A stretch of 64,000 bases of DNA, from the NCBI GenBank assembly GCA_009617715.1, contig VTFK01000143.1:620001-684000 (forward strand), in the 5' to 3' direction. The position numbers and the translations under genes were made by a program. Positions 10,100-21,942 of the stretch are shown here, one piece after another. Each line of letters begins with the position of its first letter. Position 1 is the stretch's first letter. This DNA comes from Plectrocnemia conspersa. Lineage: Eukaryota > Arthropoda > Insecta > Trichoptera > Polycentropodidae. Under the pieces are notes generated by a model that searched no databases, was not told the origin of the DNA, and saw only the letters and a program-made list of their open reading frames with translations.

Positions 10100-13000
10100 G
10101 TATGTCGACATTCTAAGATTATCATCTCACTTTCAAAAGTCAGCGGACATAAACAAGGTTCAACGCGTGCTCTTAAATTATTGCCTTATGATTGGATGAT
10201 CGATGGAAGAGAGTTTTTTTATTGACTCTTAAAAAGTACAAAATTAAATATAATTTTTTGGAACAATAAAACACTATGTGAAAAATCTTTTTAACACTTT
10301 GATATATTTTTCAAATTTAGTTATATAATAGAAAGTCTTATTTAATTACTATAATTTTGATGCGTCATTAAACTAGAGATACTGGGTCACGTACTAGTCA
10401 TGATTTGTAACTCGATTTTTATCACAAATTTGGTTTAGATTCTTCAGAAACAGGGTCAGAAACATTTGAAAAAAAAAATTATATAATGTTTTTTATATTT
10501 TCTATTTTTGATATTTTTTAGTTGGTTTTTATATATACATATATATGTTACAGGTAAAGTATGTATTTCGAACATGTTTACATTTACTAGCCAATGTATA
10601 CACTGTCAAATCACTTCAGTAACATTACACACAGAATTTATGATCAATGTAACTAATGCTCTCGCTGCTCGGTGTTTGTCAAAGTATTTAAAATTAAATA
10701 ATTTATATCAGGTATTTTAAACCATTTATGTAAGGTAAATCTTCTTGCTAATTTATATAAGCCTCCTTTTAAGTAGATTCGTTGCAGAGAGTTATTCATG
10801 GGGTGCTCGCGGTTCTGACTAACGCTATTTTTTATTGGATCGACGATTAGTCACTCACGATTTGGATGGTTGTTAAACACGCTCATCTGTCAAATCTTGT
10901 TCGTTGATGATATAACTAGCTCACGTCGGAGAGTTCACACATTCATTAGTTAGAGCATACATTATCTAGTAAAAGTATACATTAAATATATCATTGTAAG
11001 ATTTTACTAAAACTCATAGTTCGTGCATACTTTGCCTAGTCATTGTATATTTGTAACACATAACTAGCTTATATTAACATCTTTATACAGAATTCATTTT
11101 CTAGTGTTTTTTACTTGTTTTTATTTCTAGTTGTTAAATATTTCAGTAATAATTCCTTATCTAATTTAAATATGATGACATTATAATTATCATTTATTTA
11201 GATTAAGGTATATTATTTTTAATATTTCTATTTCTTCTTGTGAAAAATTAGATTTCACAATTTTGTAGTCAAATAATGATGTTTTATATGTTTATTTTGT
11301 GTATCTTAATTTATTATTGTTAAATACAAATATTTATTATTTATATATTGAAAATTTCTAAGCAAATAATAATTTAAAGAGTTTTAACATTTAAATAAAG
11401 TCTTTGTTCCATAAAACTAATTGTTTGTGCATTACAATTATATTATAATTAAAACTCACAGCTAGTGCATACTTTGTCTAGACATTGTATACTTAACGAA
11501 ATTTTGCTTTTTAAGTGTAACATATTTATGTACATACGTGGGGCTCATTAAGAAAAGAGAAAAAATGAACTCATGGCTACAAATCTAGTTATTTTTAAAT
11601 ATATTTTTTTTCAGCGTTTTTCAAAAAAAAAAAAAAAAAGTCTATATCTCTAAAATATATTGCTAATAATGCGAAATTTAGGATTATTTTCTAATAAACT
11701 ATTATTTTCTCTAAATGAAAAGTAGAGGGTTGATTGGTCTATAACATTTTTTTCATAAATGGTTATTTTCTAAAATTAGTTTTTTGAATTGCTCAGGCAG
11801 TGAGTTTTTTGATGTAAATTTTACTTTTAAATGAAAATTATGTATTCGCAGAATAAATATTATTTTATCTTTGTTTATGTAATTATTTCTTGAGTAAATG
11901 GTTGCTAAACGACAAGTAATTATTTAAGCATTTATTTTTGAATTTCAAAATTAAATATTGCCCGAATAATGCAAAATTAAATTAAAATTACAATTACATA
12001 AAAAAAAATTTTCTTTGATATTTATGTGGGATTTTAAAAACTGTCGTAATTAAATTATTATTGACATACAACTTGTTCTAAAAAATAAATCTTCTAAAAA
12101 TCTCAGCTATTTGTTAATCAGTCTGATTCTTTAGTAGTTATAAATATATGATCATGAAATTTATTCTAATAATAGATCTTGTAAATATCTCGACTGAGCT
12201 CGTTATCTAACTTGCTCCGCCATCTTGTTTCAAAATAGCGATTAATAAAAAAAATAAAAATTTGTAGCTCCGTTAAAAAAATCTAAAGAAAATAGCAAAG
12301 TCGGAGTCGGAATCACGGAGTCATGGTATTTTAGGAGGAGGAGGAGTCGGAGTCAGAGCCAGAGTCAGAGTCGTAAAAAATCAACCGACTCCGCGTATTT
12401 TTATAATTTTCAGTGCCCTGAAGAACGTTTATTTTCCGCGCTTAAAATAATAAAATCCGATTTAAGAGCTTCCATAAACGCTAACTTACTAAAAACATTT
12501 TTTTAAAGATAAAATTCAGAAAAAAATTAGACTTATTATTATTAAAGATAGTTATCCTGGCAAAATAAAACCAATAAAATAAACATTTCCCTTGCGAGTA
12601 TAATTATTAAATTTGTTATTATTATTTATTTTAATATATCGTTTTATTTTAAATAAATATTTTATTTTAGGTAGATTTTTTTTTGGTACATTAGAAATAT
12701 ATTTTTCGTCCTTACTTTTTAATGTCAATAATGGTGAATTTGGTAGACGTGATCTTTTTTTGCTTAATGCGTATTTTAAATCCCTTTACTTTTTTATATT
12801 TTAAAAAAGGATCATATTATTTTTTATTGATATTAATTATATGCTGGCAGGAAATAATCTTATTAAATTATTAAAATCGGAGTAGATAAAATTTTAAAAA
12901 CTCCATAGCCCTGGAAAAAGGTAAAGAGGCCAAAAATATACTAGTAGATAGTACTGAAAGTGAGTTATTTTTTAATAAAGATATATTATATGTATGAAGT

Positions 13001-16000
13001 TAAAGTAACGTCTCTTAGTTAATATAATGCAAAGTAAAATTGAGCTATCGCGTTAGTCAAAATTATTTATTGCTGTGTATTTTTTATATCTTAATTAAAA
13101 TCGAATACCATTTTTAGGAATGTAAATTTATTTACGTATATTTTTATGTACGCCAAACAAGTACATATTATGGCGTTGCTGCGATAGCCTTCGATGAACT
13201 TCCGCATCTTTTATGTCCATCTTCAACCCACAAACTTTTTCAACGCCACTATAATAGTCGTAAAAACGGTTTCACTTCAGCGAGGTGAAAATATGAAAAA
13301 CGACCAGTCTTGCGTGAAATGCCCCCTGCTGGGTTACTGCGTTGGTCGCACCTCATCAATTAGAACGTTTCCGATTGCGACAAGACAAGACACTCGAGCC
13401 AAAACTTGACCCACACCCACACCATGCAGAGAAGTAGATTAATACAAAATAAGGAATAACATCCCACCGCACTGTACGAAAAGACCCACGCGGCATTAGC
13501 GACCAGACGGCGCCTCAATTTTATAACCTTTTAAGGCTGCGGACGGCACACTCGATATCCACTTTATCATTTCGCCCAAATCTCCACGAAAAGCAACGGG
13601 TTCAATTAACAAGTTTGGTTTTATTGCGATCATAATGCGTCCTATAGCGCAGTAAGAGTTATTTACCTTGACAATATTCACATTACGTCGGCGTTAAACG
13701 ATTGAGTAATCTGTATCGCTTCTAACTTTAAGCTTTTCCTTTCCAGATGGTGCATTATGTATCGGCGTCGGCTTTGACTACGCAAGCCCGACAGAATTCA
13801 GGATGTCTATCTACGAACGGTCAATCTATGGAGAACTTCGGAGATCTGTTGAAGAGGGCTGGCGGAATGGGAGACGTGCGTGATTGCCCTGTAAGTTTTA
13901 AAGCATTTTTACCTCTTATTATCATTTTACACGATTTTATTGCTTTTGACGTGGATTTTTGACTTCTGAGAAGAGATAATTGTTTTTTGCGCTCTCTTAT
14001 TGGTCAAAATTTGCTTAGATATGCTTCATTTGTTAATATTGTTATAAAAAGTCTATTAATATGAACGCTAGATTACCGAGCGTTTCCACTGTGGCGGCCA
14101 CAGCACAATTTTATTGCTTTTGACGTGGATTTTAAACAAGGTCCACCTTGAATTTGGCCAGAAAAATGCATGTCATATAATGAAGTACATAATATGAATT
14201 TTACTGAAATGAAATTTTTTTTTGTTTGCTTTTGCCCCCCCCCCCCTGAAAAAAAATCTGAAATAAAAGTTTTATTTTACTAACTGATAGCATTTTTTTT
14301 AAATAATGTAATATTATAGCGAATTATATAATTACACTTTAATTAAAGATTCTCATTTTCTCGTTCCAGAGCGCGTGTGGAGCGAAAACACAAATCTGCC
14401 GATCCCTCATGAACAAACCCGAAATTGTCTCCGTCGGCGTAGTGTGGGACTCAGAGAGACCCACTCTGGAGCATATAATGGATGTCTTCGGAACCATCGG
14501 TACGACGCTGCAGTTGAAAGACTTGTTCCACAGCGTGGTCGATCAATGCTGGTCCACACAGACCGTGCATAATCTCGTCGGAGTCGTCACTTACTATGGA
14601 AAACATTATTCCACGTTCTTCTTTCACACCAAGTTGCGACTGTGGATATACTTCGACGACGCGACGGTGAAAGAAGTAGGTCCCAGGTGGGAGCAGGTCG
14701 TCGAAAAGTGTCGCAAAGGAAGATATCAACCATTATTACTGCTATACTCGACTCCCAATGGAACACCGTGCAATACTGAAAATGCACCCAAAACTATCAT
14801 TCCATACCCTAATTTGGTCCAAGCGAATCCAGTTCAGAGCGCTTTGAGACGCTCAGTTACACCGAATCCAGAGAAACCCGCCAACGGAAACACTCGCCGT
14901 GCTATCACTCCGAATCCAGACAACCACATCTTCACTCAAAGCAGACCGCCTGTACACAGGCCCTACAACGAATATCAAAATCTCACTGTTATACAAGATA
15001 ATTTGTATGGAAAGCAATCAGTTGATGATATCGATATGACCGACGGCAGCAAAGACACCGAACCCGAATACATCAGCCGCAAAACTGTTGAAAACGTTTT
15101 GAACGCTCAAAACGCTAAAAAGCAACAAATGCAACTGCACAGAAGTCTGAGTACTGGATCGACTTCTAATTCTGGCGACGTCATAGTGATTCCGGAGCAT
15201 TTGAACGTTCCTCGCAGAAGAGATTCGGGAAATTGGAGCGGCGATAGAAACAGCACGTCTTCTTCATCATCCACAACGATGGAAAATCCGTATTTGTATT
15301 TGGTGGGTAAAATGCAGCACAGGAACGGAAGCTTACCGAGCAGTCCGACGAGGAAAGGAGAATTATCCAGCGGTAGCAGTGGTCGATACGACGCTGGATA
15401 CGATTCATATTCTCTATCGTCTACCGACAGTCTTCCGCTTCAGCAGGGATTGAAGCATAATTTGCAATTAGCTCAAATACCTGAATATCAACCGCATATA
15501 AAAGGTTTCGGGAAACCTTTGTTATCTCAAGACGATTGTGGCAGATTGTGTATGGAAGCTGATCAATTGTTGGACAAATCTAGACAAATAGAAGACACGA
15601 ACGACTTAGAAACTGCTTTAGTTTTATGCAACGCTGCAGCTTCTAAAGCGCGAGCGGCTATGGACGCTCCTTATAACAACCCGCACATGATGACGTTCGC
15701 TCGCATGAAGCACAATACTTGCATCATGAGAGCGAGAAGTCTTCACAGAAGAATATTGCAAGAGCAAGGGTTTTGCGAGAAAGATTCCGTCAATCCAGAT
15801 ATCAGGCACACCAGGGAGGGAAGCAACTCGAGCGCAAGACATTCGCGACAAAATTCCAGAGAAAAATCAAGTCATTCTAGGCAGAATAGTAAAGAAATGC
15901 TTGCTCCAGTGCCCGTTCCAGTCATAGAAAAAGTATCTCCGAGTAATAAAAACATTGAAATATATGCCACCTTGCCAAAAAAGAAGTCAACGCTGAAAAA

Positions 16001-19000
16001 ATCACCTCAGTCCAACGCAATCGAAGATGAAGAATACATGATTTATGACAGACCTAGTAGAGAAAGTAGGAGTATATTCGGTAGATCTAAAAATAAAGAC
16101 GAAGATAAAGGCAAGGAGAAGAGATCTCGAAGCGAAGATAGAAGTAAAGCTTTGAAAGAAATGTCTATTGCTCCAGATAGCTTATCAAATGCTAAAGATA
16201 CATTAAAAAGAGACAAAGCAAAAGAAGAAAAGGAAGACAAAAAAGGAGATAAGGACGGTAAACCTGGCAAGAAACAACACAAAATCAGAAGAAAATTATT
16301 GATGGGTGGCTTGATTCGAAGAAAAAATCGCTCTATGCCAGATTTAACCGAAGGTAATGCCGATGATAATAATAAATCTATCGAAATTAAACCGCTCAGC
16401 TCTGTAGACGACAGCGGAGTAGGTTTGAAAGGAATGGATAAAAATTTAAGTGGTATGAGTGGATATCTTTCCGAAGGCCATCTAGAATATTCTGGGAACG
16501 GAAGTACGAACCCTAACTTGGAAAGAAGTAAATTGATGAGGAAAAGCTTCCACGGCAGCGCCGGAAAGATATTAACCATCGCTAAAGTACCACCGCCTCC
16601 TCCGTTAAGAACTACCTCACAACTGAGTGGACCTAAACAAAGTGACGAAATCGATCACATCGACTCCGCTTCCAGCAATTGTAGGCCGCAATATCCATTA
16701 CCGCCAGAGATACAAAATGTTAATTATTTCCCTTCGAACTATAACTATAACCAGGATAAGACGAAGCATAGTTTGGACAACATCATAAGCAGTTTTGATC
16801 ATGAACCGCAATCGTTACCGTTCTTACCTTCATATAATGATAACGTTGCGAATAAGAATTACAATCATAATCAAAGATTGAAAGACATCAATCAATGTTT
16901 CAATCAAGGAATGGTATACGACACTTGCAACACACCACTGGTGAACGGTTTTCAAACTGTTATCACGAAGGCTGACGTGCATCAAGAAAAATCGCCTATC
17001 AAACAAGATCCTATAAACATGTATCCAGTATTGCACACTATACAAAATAAACCGCATCCGGTAGACGATGGAATTGACGAAGTCGATTGCATAGGAATAA
17101 GAATGAATAATCTTGAATTACCGCCATATCCGAGTCCTCCGAATTCCGTACTTCATTCGAGACAAGCGAGCGAAGACTTTCCACCACCGCCGCCTCCGTT
17201 AGAAAATGGCGTTCAAGATGAAATTAAATCTGAACTAATTGACATGGGTCAAAATAATAACGCATTTGAAGAACCACCGACTGGTTTATTGGCACAGCTT
17301 CAACAAAAAAAAGACAACAAATATTGGCGTCTGAGTCTGTATCAAAGAAAACGGTCGCAGAAGAAAGCCCGAGATCAACTGGTGAAACGTGGTTGAAAGA
17401 ACTTCAAGCCAAGCAAGCAGCTTTGAAATTGAAGAAGTCGACCAATATAAACGAAGGTGCATCTAGATTAAACATACAGCAAATCAACAACATAAAGAGA
17501 AATCAATCTCTTTTCACAGAACTAGTAAACAACATAAGTTCTGAGGTTGAAAATTCCAATCTAGTTAAAAATTTGGCTTCAAAGTTCGAGTATGGTAAAC
17601 CGAGCCATGGCGGTAACGAAGTGAACCAAAATTCGAAGACACCGATATATAACGGAATCGGAGATTTAAAACCTACCAATACAAATTATTCTACAAATGT
17701 TGATACTTTAAATACGTATATTTCAGAAAATTACAACGGAGCTAGAAGAATTTCAGAATCATCCATCGACAAACAACAAATCGAAGAAGAATTGCGTGAG
17801 GTTGAAATGGTGAACGCGGCAGTGACTCGTCAACTAAGCCAACATTTGGTTCACAGTTCGACTGATACGCTAAACAGCATAATCGAATCGAAGGTCGATA
17901 ATATTCTACGTGCGAAGAAAAAATCTGTGTCATTCTGCGATCAAGTAATTTTAGTGGCAACCGCCGAAGACCAGGACGATGATAGCTATATTCCGAATCC
18001 AATTTTGGAAAGAGTGTTAAAGTCGAATCTCAATAAGTCAGATACAACTTTACAGCCTCTTCAAGGAGAAAAACCATCGTTAAAAAGACAAGATTCAATC
18101 GAAAGTCAAAAATCTACAGTATCTACCATATCTCATAATTCATTGGCATCGGTGGAAAATAACATTCAACCAGAGTATGTTAAGATTCCGAGTGCCTATC
18201 AACCTTTACCCGGTTCCGATCTTATAAAGCCAAATGATAATTCTTTAAATCAACAAGCTAGACTTGCAATGAATTCTCCATATCATCAAATATCTGCTAA
18301 TAATATACAAACAAATACTTCACAGTCTGGTATCTATCAATCTCCTCCTGTATCGTCTCAGATAAACAATATTATTAATGCACAACGTCCTTTAGTTAAA
18401 GCCGCGCCAGTTTCGTCAAATCAAATCTATCAAACTCATTCTGGATACCCTAATAACTATCAAAATCAACAGTATCCAATTCAAAATACTCAGTCTTATA
18501 ATCAAAACACGCAATATGCTCCTCAGCAAAACGTAAATCTACAAAAACAACCGATCAACACATACTCGATGGCTAATAATCTCACACAGCCGCCGTTGAA
18601 CTATCAACAAAAGCAAAATTCTATGTATTTTCCCGTTAATCGTACACAACCAGCTTACCAAAACAATAACAATTCACAACCATCTTCTTCCTATCCTGGA
18701 ACTAATTTACAACCATCTCAATACCCTACTTCAAATTCATATCAGAATAATAGTAATTCACCATATCAACATTTACCGACTGCAACTGCGCAGTATCATC
18801 AAACGTACGATTCTAATACTGTTAATTCCAGCTATGAAACTGATAGAAGTAATATTCCAAAATACTCTAATAATGTACCTAATTTATTAAAAAATGAACA
18901 GCTCATAGCTAGTTCGCCATCATATAATAACCAACAGACACCTATGATGTCTTCATACAACCCCATCAATACTTACAGTGCCCAAAACGGTAATCAGCAA

Positions 19001-19645
19001 AACTTATCCCCTCCTTCGTATAACATCGGAGCGAATAACAACACTCAATATAATTCACCATATCAGAGAGTGCCCCAAGTAAATGTGGATTCTCACATGA
19101 ATCATTTGAATTCTAATTCGTCAGTGTATCAGCGACTTTCTCAAAACTGCAACACCGATGCGCAATCCGTATCTTCACAGAACGGTCAATATCAAAAGCT
19201 TCCTCAAGCATCCAACAATCCACAATACAACATGCAAGCGGACACGAGACAGTACAACTACCAACAAGGATACAATGGAGAAATGCAGAACAGTTCGCCG
19301 TATCAAAGCGTGCCTACATCGCATCTTGCGTACACTGCAGCGATGTCGAAGCAACCCCAGAAAAAATCCGTTTCGTTCGAACCGGGCACAAAGGGAGGCT
19401 GCGAATCCCCGATACCCAAACAGGTGGTAGTCGGATCTCCGAACTTGACGAACGGTAATTTAAATCAATACGTCATAAACAATAACCATGTAAATAACAG
19501 TGTAAATAGTGTTAATAGTATTAATATGAATAGTCAATTAGGAAAAGCGCCATGTAATTTATGTAGGAAAAAGATTGTAAATTCTCCTTCGATTTATTGC
19601 ATCGATTGCGACTTCTACATGTCGAGGTTCAAACCTCGAGCGTAG
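9797..19645 (+). CDS. ec: echinus-like, USP53/USP54-family ubiquitin carboxyl-terminal hydrolase (multi-exon; N-terminal exon missing, one frameshift)
   Basis: The coding exons are 9797-10099, 13747-13890 and 14370-19645, all joined in phase 0. The first two, plus the first part of the third, form the distal USP fold of the USP53/54 family: an AAECFENIL helix, a four-cysteine zinc site, the CGATSEPLPF segment, and finally the KHYSTFFFHTK and WIYFDDATVKEVG strands. A very long, mostly disordered tail follows, with conserved islands and a C-terminal CxxC pair. Without the N-terminus this gives about 1,907 residues once the frameshift is allowed for. Drosophila echinus acts in interommatidial cell death. 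Family members were long listed as inactive, though I recall reports of K63-linked ubiquitin cleavage by the human proteins. Which applies here cannot be judged without the cysteine exon. The frameshift (17305-17312) leaves the gene's integrity uncertain. Confidence 0.9.
10100..13746. other. intron of ec with repeats
   Basis: AT-rich intron. Direct repeats of about 40 bp (AACTCAYAG...GTGCATACTTTG...CATTGTATA) occur at 11011-11050 and 11453-11492, with a weaker third at about 10952-10985. A hAT remnant sits at 12295-12915. A GC-balanced block at 13190-13680 carries no exon that I recognise; the open frames there (13194-13409 plus, 13496-13681 minus) have no family match. Confidence 0.6.
12295..12915 (+). 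mobile_element. hAT transposon remnant with C-terminal transposase fragment
   Basis: The left part is an array of GGAGTCGGAGTC-type repeats, answered by CCGACTCCG at 12388, a pattern common near hAT ends. From 12415 the plus strand reads EERLFSALKIIKSDL followed by ANLLKTFF and a stop. This resembles the hAT C-terminal dimerisation motif (ERxFSxLKxIKxxLR). The right end CTCCATAGCCCTG (about 12902-12914) resembles a hAT terminal repeat. The left terminal repeat is not clear. Most of the transposase is gone. Confidence 0.5.
13747..13890 (+). CDS. ec: ec exon: USP domain, central part
   Basis: The exon is 144 bp (48 codons, phase 0 at both ends), between the acceptor TTTCCAG at 13740-13746 and the donor CCT|GTAAGT at 13891. 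It reads MVHYVSASALTTQA, then FGDLLKRAGGMGDVRDCP. In human USP53/54 the same segment reads V/M-x-YIST, a linker, and an LL-containing helix before a CPxxCG motif. Here that motif is split exactly at the splice junction: CP in this exon, SACG at the start of the next. Confidence 0.93.
13926..14260 (+). repeat. dispersed repeat family R2, copy 2
   Basis: It is colinear with 6785-7130, including both TTTTATTGCTTTTGACGTGG motifs (13932 and 14110), GAACGCTAGAT, GAGCGTTTCCAC and the terminal GAATTTGGCC module. It ends near a C10 run at about 14236-14245. It lies inside the last intron of ec, about 110 bases before the next exon. Confidence 0.7.
14370..19645 (+). CDS. ec: ec last exon: end of USP domain and long disordered tail, with one frameshift
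   Basis: The exon starts after the acceptor TCGTTCCAG (14361-14369) with SACGAKTQICRSLMNKPEIV. The USP fold ends with LVGVVTYYGKHYSTFFFH, LWIYFDDATVKEVG and YQPLLLLYSTPNG (to about 14761). A conserved helical island follows at about 15519-15750 (EADQLLDKSRQIED through MKHNTCIMRARSLHRRI; possibly MIT-like, an inference). Further islands are IRRKLLMGGLIRRKNRSMPD near 16286, a proline cluster at 16588, and WLKELQAKQAALKLKK near 17392. After that the tail is Q/N/Y/S-rich with repeated PYQ motifs. It ends with CNLCRKK...YCIDCDFYMSRFKPRA, a probable zinc-binding CxxC pair. The frame is 14409-17396 before, and 17324-19645 after, the A8 run; the exon is one base short of a multiple of three. Confidence 0.9.
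17305..17312 (+). other. ec: frameshift site: A8 homopolymer in ec
   Basis: The frame carrying the USP domain reads AQLQQKK, then leaves the conserved path and stops at 17396. The -1 frame carries ETWLKELQAKQAALKLKK and the rest of the tail to 19645. A ninth A in this run would join them as QQKKRQQILASES. The overlap of the two open frames (17324-17396) confines the shift to this area. Causes could be a sequencing or assembly error (most likely for a homopolymer), a true mutation, or slippage. Confidence 0.8.
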
Positions 19646-19937
19646 TTGCGTGGCTTATTATAAGAAATGAGTACAAATATTTAACATTAAACAAAGCCTT
19701 TTCGCTGCGTAAGTTGTTATTTTACATGTTTATATGTAAACCGCCGACATTATTTATAGTTTTTTTATTAACGTTAAATATAATAAAAAAATGTGATATA
19801 ATTGTAATTGTTAAATAATTAAAGTATGATCTCATTATGATATAATGCAAAAGAGATGTGTATATTTTTATATTGTAAATGAAATTTTATATGAATCTTA
19901 TAAATGAAGTACTTAATGTATGTATGTTTTTTACTTT

Positions 19938-19947
19938 AATAAATAAA
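19938..19947 (+). terminator. ec: overlapping polyadenylation signals of ec
   Basis: Two overlapping AATAAA hexamers (19938-19943 and 19942-19947) lie about 295 bases after the ec stop codon, in an AT-rich 3' UTR. They are the first clear canonical signals with a suitable spacing. Confidence 0.6.
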
Positions 19948-19949
19948 GA

Positions 19950-21840
19950 AAACCTTTCCAAATAATTATAAATGCCTTTTACTTATTACATAATCAATTA
20001 TTTTTTTTGCTTCTTATATTATTAAACAAATATTGACAAGGAGTAGAAAAAATTTGATCATTGATGATTATTTAATATTTATTTTTCTTAAACATTATAG
20101 TAAATGTGCAGTTTTTTCTTCCTTTTACCTTCCTGCATCGTCGCTTTTTAAATATTTCATGATTCATCAAGAAGGGACCTAAATGTCAGGGCAAATGTAG
20201 ATAATAACATACTAAGCAGTTATGAAGTAAGGTTACTAGGAAATGGATTACAACCACAGAACAGAGAATCTATAAATGTGCCGGCGTTAACAGCTGCATT
20301 AATATTGTACATGCGTCTACAACTGATATATGTAAGCTACATTTGAGATAATGTGAAATAAAAAGGGTGAGCTAACAGAATGATATCCTCTTTAACACTA
20401 CTATGAATTAAAAAGCTTTATGTAAGAAGAAATCTTGTCATTTGGAAATCTTGTCTTGGAAACAAATTCAGACAGGTGGTCTATTGTATTCTTAACGTTC
20501 GCATCATTTCATGAAGAAAAATTTGACTTTCTGCTGAGTAGAAATACCACTAATTAAATTTTAAAATGCAATATTTTTAAACCGGAACGGTTTTATGCTT
20601 CAAATATTTTTCCATAATACCGTTCAGATAAAATATTTGAAACAAAGTTCAATCTTTACCAAAATATTTAATAAAAGTTTCGGAATCGGTGGTCGAGTGG
20701 TGTGACTTTTGCAGTCAGTTGAACCAGTTCATTATTCAAAATATATAGTTTACCAAAATTCCATACATAAAAATGTAGATGTGCAGTATCGGGTGGCAGA
20801 GTCGAATTGGCAAGTTGAGAGTCCATCGAATGGTCGTTAAATGATTCGATTGGAAATGAATGACTGCCATCCATCGAGTGGTTCTGAGTGATTGCCGTCT
20901 GTTGAGTTATTTGAGGAAGCTTAGATGAATAAGAAATAAGGTAAATTAAAAACCTTTTTCATTAGGATCTAACTTCACCTTCATAATTACCCCATTTGTG
21001 AAAGTTGGTTTCATGGCCCCACATTAGGCGACAGGCCGATGATTACAAAGGAGTTTCAAAGCATTGAAACTCCATTAATGATGTTATAGGCTCAGAGGTG
21101 GGGCAAAAGTTAACGAAAAACTTGAAAGAAATTAAATTATTAAAGTTAAAATATTTTTTCAATTAGTATTTCTTTATTACTTACGATATATACAGATACA
21201 TGGATTTGACGTAAGAAAGGAATTTGTTCATTAATATGACTGAAAATATTTCGTTTTCAAACAAAGTAAATAAATAAATGTGAAAATTGAATTCAGTATT
21301 ATTCATTTATATTATATATAGCACATTTATTGGGGTGCCTTATTATTATGGCCAAAGCTGTATATTATATAATATTTTAAAATTATTTTCAAAGTTTTAA
21401 ATTTAGACGCATACCATATGTACGAGTACTGAAGTAACTGACAGCAGTTTCAGATGAAATGGCGATAATAAACACAAACAATAAGAAAAACTTTATTGTA
21501 AAATAATGTTACGTGCAGCAAATAAATTCACTATATGGCAACACCTATATTTTGAATAATTTTTATTGCCTAATTGTGATATTACGCATAAATATGATTT
21601 CAGAAAACATGTCGCAACGGTGGCTTATTTTTATATTTATTTGTAGCATAGAAAGGGTTAACTCGTATAAACCTATTAATATTTATTCAAGAAATTATAT
21701 GAATTATGTTTAAAAATATAGAAAATAATTTAAAAAATATTCTTTTCATTTGTCATGTGGTCCTGTTCGTAAAATGGTTTGAGTCTCGGGCGGACCACAG
21801 CGGGTAGAGGGGAGCAGGGTAGTAGGGGTCGGCCTCGCTC
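19950..21840. other. intergenic region between ec and the mannosidase gene
   Basis: About 1.9 kb of AT-rich sequence without a recognisable gene. It contains a SINE-like repeat at 20675-20885. The last 60 bases become strongly GC-rich as they approach the mannosidase exon. Confidence 0.6.
20675..20885 (+). repeat. SINE-like repeat, copy 1 (tRNA-like head)
   Basis: GGTGGTCGAGTGGTGTGACT resembles the 5' half and A box of a tRNA of the Leu/Ser type. The downstream segment (CAGTATCGGGTGGCAGAGT...AATGGCAAG-like) is shared with 26530-26680. No poly-A tail or target duplication is resolved. Confidence 0.4.
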
Positions 21841-21942
21841 TGAGATGTCACTATGATGCAATCCGCCGACCGGGAGCGGGAGCGAGAGCGAGCAGTCGGC
21901 GAGTGTCCGGGCTCGCGCGCGGTCGCTGCCGCTGCCGCTGCG
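21785..21942 (+). promoter_or_regulatory. GC-rich 5' leader/promoter region of the mannosidase gene
   Basis: Composition switches abruptly from AT-rich to GC- and CpG-rich at about 21785. An in-frame upstream ATG at 21853 would add 30 low-complexity residues (RERERERA, then an alanine run); these look like translated leader, not conserved protein. No TATA box is obvious. Confidence 0.35.

Noticed and set aside
16043..16579. 178-codon minus-strand frame opposite ec
   Set aside because: Antisense shadow of the Lys/Asp/Ser-rich ec tail, giving a Leu/Ser/Phe-rich pseudo-protein.
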